A stretch of DNA of 64,000 bases, taken from positions 1 to 64,000 of the forward strand of contig CAJXUA010000007.1 of assembly GCA_913060695.1 (NCBI GenBank), read 5' to 3'. This document shows, one piece after another, positions 30,990-41,081 of this stretch (positions are counted from its first letter, which is position 1; each line of letters opens with the position of its first letter). The stretch comes from an uncultured Gammaproteobacteria bacterium (GTDB taxonomy: Bacteria; Pseudomonadota; Gammaproteobacteria; Pseudomonadales; Pseudohongiellaceae). Position numbers and translations under genes: made by a program. Below the pieces are notes generated by a model. That model was not told the origin of the DNA. It saw nothing but the letters and a program-made list of their open reading frames with translations, and did no database searches.

Positions 30990-31937
30990 GTGTCGCGTGC
31001 CGATACACAAGCTGACCTCCCCCTTAGGGTGACACAGCTTAGCAAGCGTTACGGTGACTTCGAGGTTCTCAAGCAATTGAATCTCGAAGTAACACCGGGC
31101 GCGGTGCATGGGTTGGTTGGCCTCAACGGGTCAGGCAAGACTACGACCCTAGAGTGCCTGTTAGGCATGCAGGCCTTTCAGTCGGGGGAGGTGAAACTAC
31201 TCGGCCTGAACCCCGACCAATTGCATAAGAGCCACGGTGGCATTGTCAGCATCTTCGACAGCCCTAGCCTGCACCCACACCTCACGGTGCGTCAGGTCTT
31301 GGAGCATGCAAGCTTGCTATGTGATGACTTGGTCCGCAAGCCAGAAGAGGTAGAGGCCCTACTCGGCATCACCCGCTATTCGAATTTTCGTATTCGCAAT
31401 CTATCGCTCGGCAATCGCCGCCGCGCCTCCATCGCGCAGGCACTACTGGGCAGCCCGCGTTTCGTCATCTTAGATGAACCCTTTAACGGCCTAGATGCCG
31501 GCGGTGTCGACGATGTGCTAGCCCTGATCAGCAAGCTCAATCGAGAAGAGGGCACGTCTTTTCTACTGTCTAGCCATCAACTGCCCTATCTCGAGAAGAT
31601 CTGCTCCCATCTGTCCATACTCCACAAAGGGCAGATCGTGGTCAGCGATCGAGTGGAGCAACTCTTCAGCGCTCAACAAAGCCGCTTACAAGTGTATTGC
31701 GACGATGTAGTGCGGGCCTGCGCGATTGTGCAGGACATGCGTGGCGTGACGATAGAAGACAATAGCGCCACGGGTATCCTAACGCTGCAATTGGATAATA
31801 TTGCACCCGCCCTGATCAACCAGCGGCTGGTGGAGAAGGGCATCATGGTCGACGAACTAGTGCGCGAGCGCGCCTCTTTGACCAGCCTCTTCCATGACAT
31901 CACTGCGCACGAACCTGTCGCGGAGGTGGTCTCTTGA
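30990..31937 (+). CDS. ABC transporter ATP-binding protein
   Basis: Walker A GLNGSGKTT, signature LSLGNRRR, Walker B FVILDEPFNGLD; GTG start at 30990 preferred. Confidence 0.93.
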   Translation: MSRADTQADLPLRVTQLSKRYGDFEVLKQLNLEVTPGAVHGLVGLNGSGKTTTLECLLGMQAFQSGEVKLLGLNPDQLHKSHGGIVSIFDSPSLHPHLTVRQVLEHASLLCDDLVRKPEEVEALLGITRYSNFRIRNLSLGNRRRASIAQALLGSPRFVILDEPFNGLDAGGVDDVLALISKLNREEGTSFLLSSHQLPYLEKICSHLSILHKGQIVVSDRVEQLFSAQQSRLQVYCDDVVRACAIVQDMRGVTIEDNSATGILTLQLDNIAPALINQRLVEKGIMVDELVRERASLTSLFHDITAHEPVAEVVS

Positions 31938-32788
31938 ACGGTTTTGTAGCGGCACTGAAGGCAGAACTATATGTGACACTGCGCTCTACGAGCGCCCGCC
32001 TCGTCCTATTTCTACCAGCTCTGATCGTGACCATTCGCGCCATCGTGGTCAAACTCTCCGAGACAGGGCAAGAGGCACGAGATGCTCTACTTGGTCAGGG
32101 CGACACGGCAAGCTCTAGCAGCAATGCCTGGGGCCCATTGGTCGACAGCTTTAGTACCGGGCTAACCTTACTCAGCCTGGCACTGGTCGCTTATGCGGCG
32201 TGGACTTTCGCTAACGATCGCGATACTGGCGCGCTGCGTCATGTCTTGATTCGCAGAGTGAGCCGCATGGGCTTGGTCATGGCGAAACTGTTAAGCGTAT
32301 TCCTGCTCGCGCTCGCGACCCTCGGGCTGATGAGCGCGGCGATCGGCATCATCACCACGATACTATGGGATTTTGGCCCGGTGGTCGAAGACGGCTACGA
32401 ACTCATCAGTAGCGCTGAGATACGCACAGAGGTGGCCCTCGGGCTGCGCCTTGCCATTATCCCATTGCCCGCCGCCCTCGCCTTCGGCCTACTATTGTCG
32501 GTGCTGGCCCAATCTGCTACGCAGGCGGTCACTAGCGCACTTGGTATTACGCTCGCAATGGATGTCTTCAAAGGGGTATTGGGCGAGCGCGCCTACTACC
32601 TCTATGCCAGCTTCCAGCCGTCACTGATCGACCAGTCTTATCTACAGGATGTCAGTCGACTGGTGCGCGGTTATTCCGATGTCATGATCGACAATCGTGT
32701 GTTGCAGCTCAATGAATGGGTGCCCATCCCCGAGGCACTACTGTTTATCGTTTTGGCACTAGTAATAGTGCGAAGGAAAACTCTATGA
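31934..32788 (+). CDS. ABC-2 type transporter permease
   Basis: About 6 TM segments, WTFANDRDTGALRHVLIRRVSRMGLVMAKLLSV motif; TTGA stop/start overlap. Confidence 0.82.
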   Translation: MNGFVAALKAELYVTLRSTSARLVLFLPALIVTIRAIVVKLSETGQEARDALLGQGDTASSSSNAWGPLVDSFSTGLTLLSLALVAYAAWTFANDRDTGALRHVLIRRVSRMGLVMAKLLSVFLLALATLGLMSAAIGIITTILWDFGPVVEDGYELISSAEIRTEVALGLRLAIIPLPAALAFGLLLSVLAQSATQAVTSALGITLAMDVFKGVLGERAYYLYASFQPSLIDQSYLQDVSRLVRGYSDVMIDNRVLQLNEWVPIPEALLFIVLALVIVRRKTL

Positions 32789-33774
32789 GTGTACGCCTAA
32801 GCGTATTACTTGCTCGTCCGGCCGCCCTACTATGCTTAGGGCTCGCTTTGGCCTCCTGCATCAGCAGCGAGCCGCGTATGCTCGTCCCCAGCATTACGCT
32901 CTCTCCAGAGACCGTCAGCTTGAGCAACGCCGAAGCCGTCGGGGCAGGATTGAATTTCGGCATGACCACAGGCCTCAATGAGAGCGATTCCCTTACCAAT
33001 ATCGCCATACTGCCAGGCATAAGAGTGCGCAGCGTCACCCCCAACGGCGCGGCCGAGCTAGCGGGCATACAAGCAGGCGATGTGATCCTCGAGATCGATG
33101 GCCGCGAGATCAACCACCCCGACCTGCTCGAGGCATTAGCGCAGCAGACAGGCTCCGCCGCATCGTTCCTAATGCATGTGCGACGCAACACGACCGTGTT
33201 CGAAACTACTTTAAATGCGCGCATGATCAGCGATGCTCGCGCCGTGCCAGTAGAGCTGTATCGTGCCGACCCCATTGCCACGCGTGCCGGCTATAGCACA
33301 GAGGTGTTCGACACAGCAGGTGCGGCTCCTGTCTCGGGCGCTCGCATAGTAAGACTGTTCCCGCAGAGTCCTTTGAGCGCTGCCGATGTACGCGTAGGCG
33401 ATACCGTCTTAGCGATCGATGGCTTGCCCGTGCAGTCCGCGCAAGACCTGGTTAGCCGCGTGAACACCGCATACGAATTGGGAGACACCGTGCGCCTTAG
33501 CATTGCGCGTGACAATGGCATGCAGATGCAGACACTCGATAAGTCAATCGAGTTGTGGAGCCCAGGCCGACGCATTAACCGCATCGCCCTCGGGCCCTTA
33601 TTGCAGTACGAGACCAATCTCAACCCACAGCAGACCCGCCTGTCCATACTCGATCTCTGGCTATTCTCAGTCTTTAGCTATCAGCACGCAGAGGGTGAGA
33701 AGGAGTATAGTTTCTTAGGACTGTTCCGCGTGACCTCTGGCTACGGCGAGTTATTAGAGGAGACGCAGCCATGA
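32785..33774 (+). CDS. Lipoprotein with two PDZ domains
   Basis: Lipobox LASC; VTPNGAAELAGIQAGDVILEIDGREI and LFPQSPLSAADVRVGDTVLAIDGLPV; ATGA overlap with the upstream gene. Confidence 0.85.
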   Translation: MSVRLSVLLARPAALLCLGLALASCISSEPRMLVPSITLSPETVSLSNAEAVGAGLNFGMTTGLNESDSLTNIAILPGIRVRSVTPNGAAELAGIQAGDVILEIDGREINHPDLLEALAQQTGSAASFLMHVRRNTTVFETTLNARMISDARAVPVELYRADPIATRAGYSTEVFDTAGAAPVSGARIVRLFPQSPLSAADVRVGDTVLAIDGLPVQSAQDLVSRVNTAYELGDTVRLSIARDNGMQMQTLDKSIELWSPGRRINRIALGPLLQYETNLNPQQTRLSILDLWLFSVFSYQHAEGEKEYSFLGLFRVTSGYGELLEETQP

Positions 33775-35309
33775 AGCGCTGTGCTGGACTCATCGCACTT
33801 GGCATTGCCTGCACCGCTCCATTTGCATTTGCGCAGACTAATTTCGTCGCCTCGGAGATCCCACTCGGTGAATGGCCCGACGACTTGTTCTTCGAAGACA
33901 TGGACGGCAACGGGCGCAAAGACTTAATAGTCCCAAATTGGAGCGCCAATGCTGGGCGTGAACTTGCGATCTACCTGCAGCAAGACAATGGCAGTTTCCC
34001 AAGCTCGCCGTCGCGATTGATGGAGATCAAACCCGAGATCATCGCCATCACCATCGCCGATGTGAGGGACGAGCCAGGCAAAGAACTTCTACTATTCTCC
34101 TCTTCTGCAGTGTTTAGCCTCTCCAGCGCCATTCCCAGCTATAGCGGCAATTTGAAACCACTGTTCGAATGGGAACTGGTAGCCTCCGTGCCTGACCGGC
34201 GCCGCATTCTGTATTTTCCCTACCCACAGGATCTAGATGGCGACGGCTATGTCGATTTATTGCTACCGGGGCGTGAAGACTATGGCGTATTCCGCGGAGG
34301 CCCGAATGAGACCTTCACCCTCGCCCATCGCTTCAACACCGTTAACCAAGAGCTAGACCCATCGGAGGTGCCACTAGGCAGTCCGCGCCTGAGCACCGAA
34401 ATCGCCATTAACGAGCGCGACGGCATCTTGATGAACGTAACGGCACAAAGTAACTCCGCCTTCGAAGGCTTCGTGTCCGACTGGGGTTCCACGAAACAGG
34501 ATGCACTGCTCTCTACACGCCAGTGGCATCCTTCGGCCACCACTAGCCAGCTCAATGACGATAAGCGCCAAGACATTGTCTTCATGAACATCGGCAATGA
34601 CCTATACGGGCAGATCAATATCCTGCTACAAGACGCAAGTGGCAGCTTTGCCGCCAAACCCGATTGGCAGGGTCCTATCGATACTCGCGGCGACATCCGC
34701 CTGATGGATGTCAACGGCGACGGCATGACCGATGTGCTGCGCATCATTAATAGCTCCAACGAATGGGACGTGCAATTTTTCCTGAACAAAGGGGCTATGT
34801 TCAACCTACAGAAACCGGATCAAATCATGAAGTTCTCTGGTTATGACCTAGAGGTCTCAGTGCTCGACTTAGACAATAATGGCGGCGCCCAGTTGAGCGT
34901 TAGTTATTACACGATCCCCGTAGTGAACGCTGTGCGTAACGCCAGTATCGTGCGCACACAACTGCTTTACGCCCGTGGCACGGGCGGACAGTTGTTCAAT
35001 ACGCGGCCGGACTTCAAACTAGACGAGAACTTCTCTGCGGAAACCGTACGGGGGCTCTCCTCACAGATCGAGATGCAGACCGATATCAACGGTGATGGCC
35101 GCAGAGATGCAGTGTATGTGAGCAACGAGGGCACATTGGCGGCGAAGGCAATCGACCAAAGCCTGCGTTTCGCCGATACTCCGTTCTGGCAGTACGTCCC
35201 CACCCGTTCGATTCTCGATTTCGGCATCGAAGACATGAATGGCGATGGCATTGCCGATCTTTTTCTTTATCACTCCACCGCGCTCACCCTATTGGTATCT
35301 GCCCCATGA
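33771..35309 (+). CDS. Secreted FG-GAP/VCBS repeat protein A
   Basis: Signal peptide; repeated Ca-binding-like DMDGNGRKDLIVP, DLDGDGYVDLLLPG, DVNGDGMTDVL, DINGDGRRDAVY, DMNGDGIADLF; ATGA overlap. Confidence 0.88.
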   Translation: MKRCAGLIALGIACTAPFAFAQTNFVASEIPLGEWPDDLFFEDMDGNGRKDLIVPNWSANAGRELAIYLQQDNGSFPSSPSRLMEIKPEIIAITIADVRDEPGKELLLFSSSAVFSLSSAIPSYSGNLKPLFEWELVASVPDRRRILYFPYPQDLDGDGYVDLLLPGREDYGVFRGGPNETFTLAHRFNTVNQELDPSEVPLGSPRLSTEIAINERDGILMNVTAQSNSAFEGFVSDWGSTKQDALLSTRQWHPSATTSQLNDDKRQDIVFMNIGNDLYGQINILLQDASGSFAAKPDWQGPIDTRGDIRLMDVNGDGMTDVLRIINSSNEWDVQFFLNKGAMFNLQKPDQIMKFSGYDLEVSVLDLDNNGGAQLSVSYYTIPVVNAVRNASIVRTQLLYARGTGGQLFNTRPDFKLDENFSAETVRGLSSQIEMQTDINGDGRRDAVYVSNEGTLAAKAIDQSLRFADTPFWQYVPTRSILDFGIEDMNGDGIADLFLYHSTALTLLVSAP

Positions 35310-37000
35310 TGCGCCTCACTCCTAAATTCGCGTCTCTCGCCCTTAGCCTTTGCCTTTGCAATTTCGCACAGGCGCAATCTAGCGGCCCAAGTTTCGAGGG
35401 TTACACACGAATAGATTTCTCACTGCCCGCGGCGGTCGAGCGCCTACTCATCGTCGACGCCGACCGCGATGGCCTTGCAGATATCCTAAGTGTGGCGAAG
35501 GAGGAGATCAGTCTGTACTTCCAGCGCAGCACTGGAGACTTCGACTTCAGCACGCCAGATACCTCGATCATTCTTACTGGGCGCAGCGTAGGCTGGGAGT
35601 TGAGTGAAAACTATCCCGATGCCAACGGCGTGAATCGCTTCTCACTATTGGCCTTAGTGGATGGCACAAAGGTACAGCAATGGCGCATAGAGGATCGAAA
35701 ATTCAGTGCCCCTGTCGACTTGCTCAACAATTTAAGTGGATTCGCTGGCAGTGGCGTGAACCGCCTGCATTTCTCTCGCGACATCAATGACGATGGTCGC
35801 GACGATCTCATCATTCCCGGTGCGGGCACACTGCAGTTATTCATTCGCGAGGCCGACGGCGGCTATCAGCAAGCCATAAGCGTATTGTCGGATATGCGCA
35901 TCTCTTCTAATTTGTTCGTGCGTCAGAACATAGAGCGCGATGTTGGTCAGACACTGACGATCCCCCTTATCGAGCTGCGCGATGTGAACAATGACAAGCG
36001 TCCCGACCTGATCTCCGAGACCGAAGAACGCTTCGACGTTTCCCTAGCCAATGCCAGCGGCGATTATTTCCCGCAGTCGCCCACATTCTCCATCGACCGT
36101 GAGGAGATCCGCGAGCGTCTCGGCAACTTCGATGTCGATCAATTGGATTTCTCTAACCTCACCGGCATTCTCGCCCTCACCCACGAGGAGATACTCGAGG
36201 ATGTTGACGGCGATAATATCGACGACTTCGTGTTGCGCGAAGGCGGTAAGGTGTCACTCTTTACAGGCAACGCGAAGGGCATGGACTTCACGCAGCCAAA
36301 ACAAGTACTGCGCTCCGGCGGCAATGTGCTCAAGGTATTTCTGCATGACGAGGACGGCGATGGTCGCAAAGACCTCTGGCTATGGCGCATAGAGCCCATC
36401 TCCGTCGGCGACTTATTCCTTTGGCTCGCCATCTCCGGCAGCGTCAATGTCGAGGCCTTCGTGTATCGCAACGAAGGGGAGAGTTTCGCGCGGCGCCCAG
36501 CACGCCAGGTCACCGTGGCACTCAAGTTTCCCTCCGCTGTGCGCATGATTAGTTCCGTTGTCGATATTCGTGAACAGGCCCGCGCCGTAGAGAACACCTC
36601 CATTATTCCGACCGCCGTTGCCAATATCTCCGGCGTGGGCAACGCCCAGGACCTTGTGGTGCTACTCGACGAACAAGTACAGATATTCCACAACAGCATC
36701 GCACCTACGCCGCCACTGGCCGAGGATCGCTTTCTTGCCTCGTTAAATTATTCACGCACCCGTAACGATTATGAGATCGACGTGCGCCGCATCATCGACG
36801 AGTTCGAGATCGCTCAGAACAAGGACTTACGCACCGTACAAGGTCGCGCGCCCGATCAAAGCTTCGCCCTGCAGCAGGCGATGCGCAATGGCGACCTGAT
36901 AAGCGCAAAGCTCAATGCCGATGAACGCGACGATCTATTCGTATTCCTAGAGCGCGGCAAAGAGCACATCACTGGCATCGTGCTACTCTCCACCGACTAG
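35306..37000 (+). CDS. Secreted FG-GAP/VCBS repeat protein B
   Basis: Signal peptide; VDADRDGLADILS, DINDDGRDDLIIPG, DVNNDKRPDLIS, DVDGDNIDDFVL, DEDGDGRKDLWLW; ATGA overlap. Confidence 0.88.
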   Translation: MMRLTPKFASLALSLCLCNFAQAQSSGPSFEGYTRIDFSLPAAVERLLIVDADRDGLADILSVAKEEISLYFQRSTGDFDFSTPDTSIILTGRSVGWELSENYPDANGVNRFSLLALVDGTKVQQWRIEDRKFSAPVDLLNNLSGFAGSGVNRLHFSRDINDDGRDDLIIPGAGTLQLFIREADGGYQQAISVLSDMRISSNLFVRQNIERDVGQTLTIPLIELRDVNNDKRPDLISETEERFDVSLANASGDYFPQSPTFSIDREEIRERLGNFDVDQLDFSNLTGILALTHEEILEDVDGDNIDDFVLREGGKVSLFTGNAKGMDFTQPKQVLRSGGNVLKVFLHDEDGDGRKDLWLWRIEPISVGDLFLWLAISGSVNVEAFVYRNEGESFARRPARQVTVALKFPSAVRMISSVVDIREQARAVENTSIIPTAVANISGVGNAQDLVVLLDEQVQIFHNSIAPTPPLAEDRFLASLNYSRTRNDYEIDVRRIIDEFEIAQNKDLRTVQGRAPDQSFALQQAMRNGDLISAKLNADERDDLFVFLERGKEHITGIVLLSTD

Positions 37001-37060
37001 CCGCGCACCACCGGCAATCGTGCTAAGGTGGTGCTATATGTTGGCTTTATTGGAGACACA

Positions 37061-37273
37061 ATGAAAAAAATACTCCTGCGCACCTTCTTGATCGCCGTCG
37101 TTGTCGTCAATCTACTCGCCTGGCTGGTCAATTATTATAGCGATGTCACAATCGCCTATTTGTTTCGCTTCGCCCTAATCATGGGCATCATGTTCATTAG
37201 TACCATCTTCACGGGAGCTGCGCTTCTACTTGGATTTCTCGATACCGAAGAGCGCACATCACATCCCGAGTAG
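37061..37273 (+). CDS. Small membrane protein (two TM)
   Basis: MKKILLRTFLIAVVVVNLLAWLVNYYSDVTIAYLFRFALIMGIMFISTIFTGAALLLGFLDTEE; RBS GGAGA upstream. Confidence 0.65.
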   Translation: MKKILLRTFLIAVVVVNLLAWLVNYYSDVTIAYLFRFALIMGIMFISTIFTGAALLLGFLDTEERTSHPE

Positions 37274-37355
37274 TCGATCCAACTGCATCCCTGCAAGTTC
37301 GTAGCGACAGGCGTATACTCCAAGCCTTCCCTCTCCGAATGAGTCGAGCAGTTCT

Positions 37356-39107
37356 ATGCCTCATCGCAACTATTTGTTTTCATTACGCTTCGCCCATGCG
37401 CTTCGCACAACACTAGGCGCAGAGTCCTACACTCGCCAACGTTTTTTCCAGGACCTTCTTGCCGGCACCACAGTCGGAATCATCGCGATCCCCCTCGCCA
37501 TGGCACTGGCGGTAGCGAGTGGCGTAGAACCACAATACGGCCTGTATACGGCAATCATCGCCGGTTTTATCATCGCCCTCAGTGGCGGTTCTCGCTATAG
37601 CGTCTCCGGCCCGACTGCTGCCTTCGTCGTCATCCTCTACCCCATTGCACAGAATTACGGGCTCTCTGGGCTGCTAGTCGCAACCGTAATGTCGGGCGTA
37701 ATTCTAATTGTGATGGCATTGCTTCGCCTTGGTCGTTACATTCAGTACATTCCAGAATCCGTGGTGCTTGGTTTCACCGGCGGCATCGCCGTCGTCATTG
37801 TGATTCTACAGATCAAGGATCTATTCGGCCTGCCCGTGGCAGCATTGCCAGAGTCCTTCTTCGAGAAGATGGAGCTACTCATCGAGATGGCGCCACAGGT
37901 CCATTGGCCGAGCCTTGCAATCTCATCTTTGACCCTTGGCATCATGATCGTGTGGTCACTGAGCAAGTCGCGCATTCCCGCGCAACTGCCTGCCATGGTC
38001 ATCGCGAGCTTCGCCGGCATAGCTCTGACGTACTACGACATGCCGGTAGATACCATCGGCTCGCGCTTCTCCTATATGTTGCCCGATGGCGGGGTGGGTG
38101 AAGGCATAGCGCCGGTACTCCCCCATTTCGAGTGGCCTTGGCAACGCGTAGGAGTCGACGGCAATGCGCCCGTCTGGGGCTGGAGCACCATTCAAGCGCT
38201 ACTACCATCCGCCCTCGCAATTGCTATGCTCGGCGCCATCGAGTCACTACTCTGCGCGGTCGTACTCGATGGCATGAGTGGCAAGCGCCACAGCGCCAAT
38301 AGCGAATTACTCGGCCAAGGCATCGGCAATATCGTTGCCCCCTTCTTCGGAGGCATCACCGCCACCGCCGCCCTCGCCCGCTCGGCCACCAATTTTCGCG
38401 CAGGAGCATATTCTCCCATCGCGGCGATGATCCATTCAGTGATGGTATTGCTCGGTCTCGTGGCACTAAGCCGCCTGCTCAGTTATTTGCCCATGCCCGC
38501 GATGGCCTCGCTATTATTGTTTGTAGCCTGGCGCATGAGTGAAGCACCCAAGGCGCTGCATCTATTGAAGACGGCACCACCCAGCGATATCGCCATCTTC
38601 CTTACCTGCTTCGTACTAACGGTAATGTTCGACATGGTGGTGGCCATAGGCACAGGTATGGTTCTGGCGTCCCTACTATTCATGAAAGAGATTGCGGATA
38701 TGACACGGGTGTCCGATGTCAGCTCTAGCAAGCGGTTCGTTCCCGAGGGAGCTCCGGAGGGTTGGAGCGTCATTAAGATAAGCGGGCCACTGTTCTTCGC
38801 TGCGGCGGACCGAGTCTTTGGAGAAATAGCCGCAGAGCACCTTGGCGAGCGCGGCACGATTCTATACCTAGATGGGGTGCCGGTATTGGATGCTGGGGGA
38901 CTCTCCGCGCTAGAGCGCTTGATGCAAAAATGCGCAGAACGCAAGAGTTTCCTGATGTTGGCAGACCTGCAGTTTCAACCTCTGAAGACTCTAGCCCATG
39001 CTGGCATAGAACCGCGCGCAGGCGAGTTTGCGGTCTACTCAACCCTCGCCGATGCTCTCGAGGCTGCAGGACAATCGGCAGTAAATGACGAGAGCGCGCT
39101 AGCTTAA
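37356..39107 (+). CDS. SulP family anion transporter with C-terminal STAS domain
   Basis: SRYSVSGPTAAFVVIL, LLCAVVLDGMSGKRHSANSELLGQGIGN, STAS domain with LDGVPVLDAGGLSAL. Confidence 0.94.
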   Translation: MPHRNYLFSLRFAHALRTTLGAESYTRQRFFQDLLAGTTVGIIAIPLAMALAVASGVEPQYGLYTAIIAGFIIALSGGSRYSVSGPTAAFVVILYPIAQNYGLSGLLVATVMSGVILIVMALLRLGRYIQYIPESVVLGFTGGIAVVIVILQIKDLFGLPVAALPESFFEKMELLIEMAPQVHWPSLAISSLTLGIMIVWSLSKSRIPAQLPAMVIASFAGIALTYYDMPVDTIGSRFSYMLPDGGVGEGIAPVLPHFEWPWQRVGVDGNAPVWGWSTIQALLPSALAIAMLGAIESLLCAVVLDGMSGKRHSANSELLGQGIGNIVAPFFGGITATAALARSATNFRAGAYSPIAAMIHSVMVLLGLVALSRLLSYLPMPAMASLLLFVAWRMSEAPKALHLLKTAPPSDIAIFLTCFVLTVMFDMVVAIGTGMVLASLLFMKEIADMTRVSDVSSSKRFVPEGAPEGWSVIKISGPLFFAAADRVFGEIAAEHLGERGTILYLDGVPVLDAGGLSALERLMQKCAERKSFLMLADLQFQPLKTLAHAGIEPRAGEFAVYSTLADALEAAGQSAVNDESALA

Positions 39108-39748
39108 TCTTCTAAAGAGCTTAGCAGATAGACCTTCTCGACCGCTTCGACTTTGCCCTTTAGGCCTCCAGCCAGCGCCTTCGCCTGCAATATGTGCAGA
39201 CGATAGTACGCAGCATAATGAGCACGCACCTCATCTTCACTGACTGCGAAGGGCGGCCCAGCGAGCTGGGCTTGGTCATACTCGAAACACACCAATAGCT
39301 GCTGCGCGTTGTGAGTGAGTTTGCGCAAGTGCTGGGCATAGCGCACACGCATCGCACTGGGTAGCGCGACCATTGCCGCGCGGTCGTAGATGGCATCGAC
39401 AGTGCCTAGCACTAAGCTACTCAGCGCGAATATATCGCCTACATAGACATCGACACGCTCGGCGCTATAGTGGCTGAAATTGGCGTGTTCCTCGATCTTG
39501 GGCGCTTGCCCCATTTCCTCGAATAACTCTTTTGTAGCCACTTCACTCAGCTCAGCACCGACCACGCGAAAACCTTGTGAGAGTAGCCAAGGGATATCTT
39601 TAGTTTTGCCACACAAAGGAAGAAAGAGACGTGCGCCCTCTTCGAGTTCGAGCTTAGTCAGATTAGCTACGAGAATTGGATTGACCTTAGGCTCATGAAA
39701 GCCTATTTCTTTCTTCTCCCATTTCTCGTGCCAGAAACTCGCTTCCAT
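39104..39748 (-). CDS. tpm: Thiopurine S-methyltransferase
   Basis: FWHEKWEKKEIGFHEPKVNPIL ... FLPLCGKTKDIPWLLSQGFRVVGAELS; YDRAAMVALP. Confidence 0.93.
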   Translation of the reverse strand: MEASFWHEKWEKKEIGFHEPKVNPILVANLTKLELEEGARLFLPLCGKTKDIPWLLSQGFRVVGAELSEVATKELFEEMGQAPKIEEHANFSHYSAERVDVYVGDIFALSSLVLGTVDAIYDRAAMVALPSAMRVRYAQHLRKLTHNAQQLLVCFEYDQAQLAGPPFAVSEDEVRAHYAAYYRLHILQAKALAGGLKGKVEAVEKVYLLSSLED

Positions 39749-39799
39749 ATCGACTACTCTCTCTTATTAAGATTCAGCGCAACTGCTAAGTTGCTGCGT

Positions 39800-39994
39800 C
39801 TACTTCTTTTCTTCTTCAGGCTCAATTACTGGTTCCGCGACGCTGGTCTTGAGGCGTCCTGAGCGGCGCAGAGACTCGCGCAAGACGTACTCAATCTGCC
39901 CGTTCAAGGAACGCAAATCGTCGTCGGCCCAGCGCTGCATCGCCTCGATAACAGTTGGGTTGATCCGCAATGGATATGACTTTTTGCTACTCAT
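39800..39994 (-). CDS. Arc-like ribbon-helix-helix DNA-binding protein
   Basis: KKSYPLRINPTVIEAMQRWADDDLRSLNGQIEYVLRESLRRSGR. Confidence 0.75.
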   Translation of the reverse strand: MSSKKSYPLRINPTVIEAMQRWADDDLRSLNGQIEYVLRESLRRSGRLKTSVAEPVIEPEEEKK

Positions 39995-40025
39995 CTAAAC
40001 CTATACCGCTCGCGCTCAATGGAAA

Positions 40026-40889
40026 CTAATACAAGGACCCGGTGTTAACGACCGGTTGTGTTGCACGATCAGAACATAGCACCACCAGCATATTGCTGAC
40101 CATCTGCGCACGGCGCTCGTTGTCCAGCTCGACCACATCGTTCTCCTTGAGTTTCTCAAGCGCCATTTGCACCATGCCGACGGCACCCTCTACCAAACGC
40201 TCGCGGGCCGCGATAATTGCGCCAGCCTGCTGGCGCTGCAACATCGCACCGGCGATCTCGGGAGAATAGGCTAAGTGACTGATACGGGCATCTTGTACTG
40301 CCACGCCGGCCTCCGCTAGGCGCTCGGCCAACTGTGCCGCGAGGTCGTGAGATATCTCGGTAGCGTGGCTACGCAGCGCGACCTGACCGCTATCGCCTTG
40401 ATCGTAGGGGTAGCTAGTCGCCATGCTGCGCAGCGCTGCCTCGGCCTGAATATGTACGAAACTCTCATAGTCATCCACGTTGTAGACCGCCTCGGCGGAA
40501 TCCATCACTCGCCACACCACTACCGCAGCGATCTCGATAGGGCTGCCCTCTAACTCATTGACCTTCAGCTTGCCTGACTCGAAATTGCGAATTCGCAGCG
40601 ACACGCGACGCGATCTGTAGAAAGGATTGTTAAAGCGCAGGCCTTGATCCTTTACGGTGCCCACATATTTCCCGAACAGGCTCAACACCGCGGCCTGATT
40701 GGGCTCTACCATGTACAGACCAGCCAAACATAGCAGGCTAATCCCTCCAACGGCTACGCAGAGCAGCATTCCTGGTATGTAGAGTTCAATACCAAACTGA
40801 ATGAAGTTCCAGACTGACGCTATCACTATAAGCACTATTCCAATCGCTGTTGGAATTCCGGGCAATGATGAAATCGATTTTTCTTTCAT
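40026..40889 (-). CDS. SPFH/Band 7 domain membrane protein
   Basis: [69 protein letters not shown]. Confidence 0.9.
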   Translation of the reverse strand: MKEKSISSLPGIPTAIGIVLIVIASVWNFIQFGIELYIPGMLLCVAVGGISLLCLAGLYMVEPNQAAVLSLFGKYVGTVKDQGLRFNNPFYRSRRVSLRIRNFESGKLKVNELEGSPIEIAAVVVWRVMDSAEAVYNVDDYESFVHIQAEAALRSMATSYPYDQGDSGQVALRSHATEISHDLAAQLAERLAEAGVAVQDARISHLAYSPEIAGAMLQRQQAGAIIAARERLVEGAVGMVQMALEKLKENDVVELDNERRAQMVSNMLVVLCSDRATQPVVNTGSLY

Positions 40890-40988
40890 GGGTTTCCCTC
40901 CGATTAACTGACTCCTATTAGATATCACATTGATATCTATTTGCAACAGCTACCGGTATTTTTCGTGGCTCTGCGTTCACCAAGGCTA

Positions 40989-41012
40989 ATCGCCCGCAAG
41001 GCAGGCTCCTAC
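40989..41012. repeat. REP-like short palindromic repeat
   Basis: ATCGCCCGCAAGGCAGGCTCCTAC; shares core with 55009..55034. Confidence 0.6.
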
Positions 41013-41081
41013 ACGTCAGAGCACTGTTCTAGTCTTTGCGCCGGCTGTAGACTAGAGCTAATCGAAGGAGGATTCATATTT

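Noticed and set aside
36139-36699. 186-aa minus-strand ORF opposite FG-GAP protein B
   Set aside because: Ser/Thr/Arg-rich low-complexity shadow translation.
27995-37000. Calling the M16/ABC/PDZ/FG-GAP operon a known bacteriocin or RiPP cluster
   Set aside because: No precursor peptide, modification enzyme or immunity gene is visible; the LanC-like gene is 26 kb away and not part of the operon.
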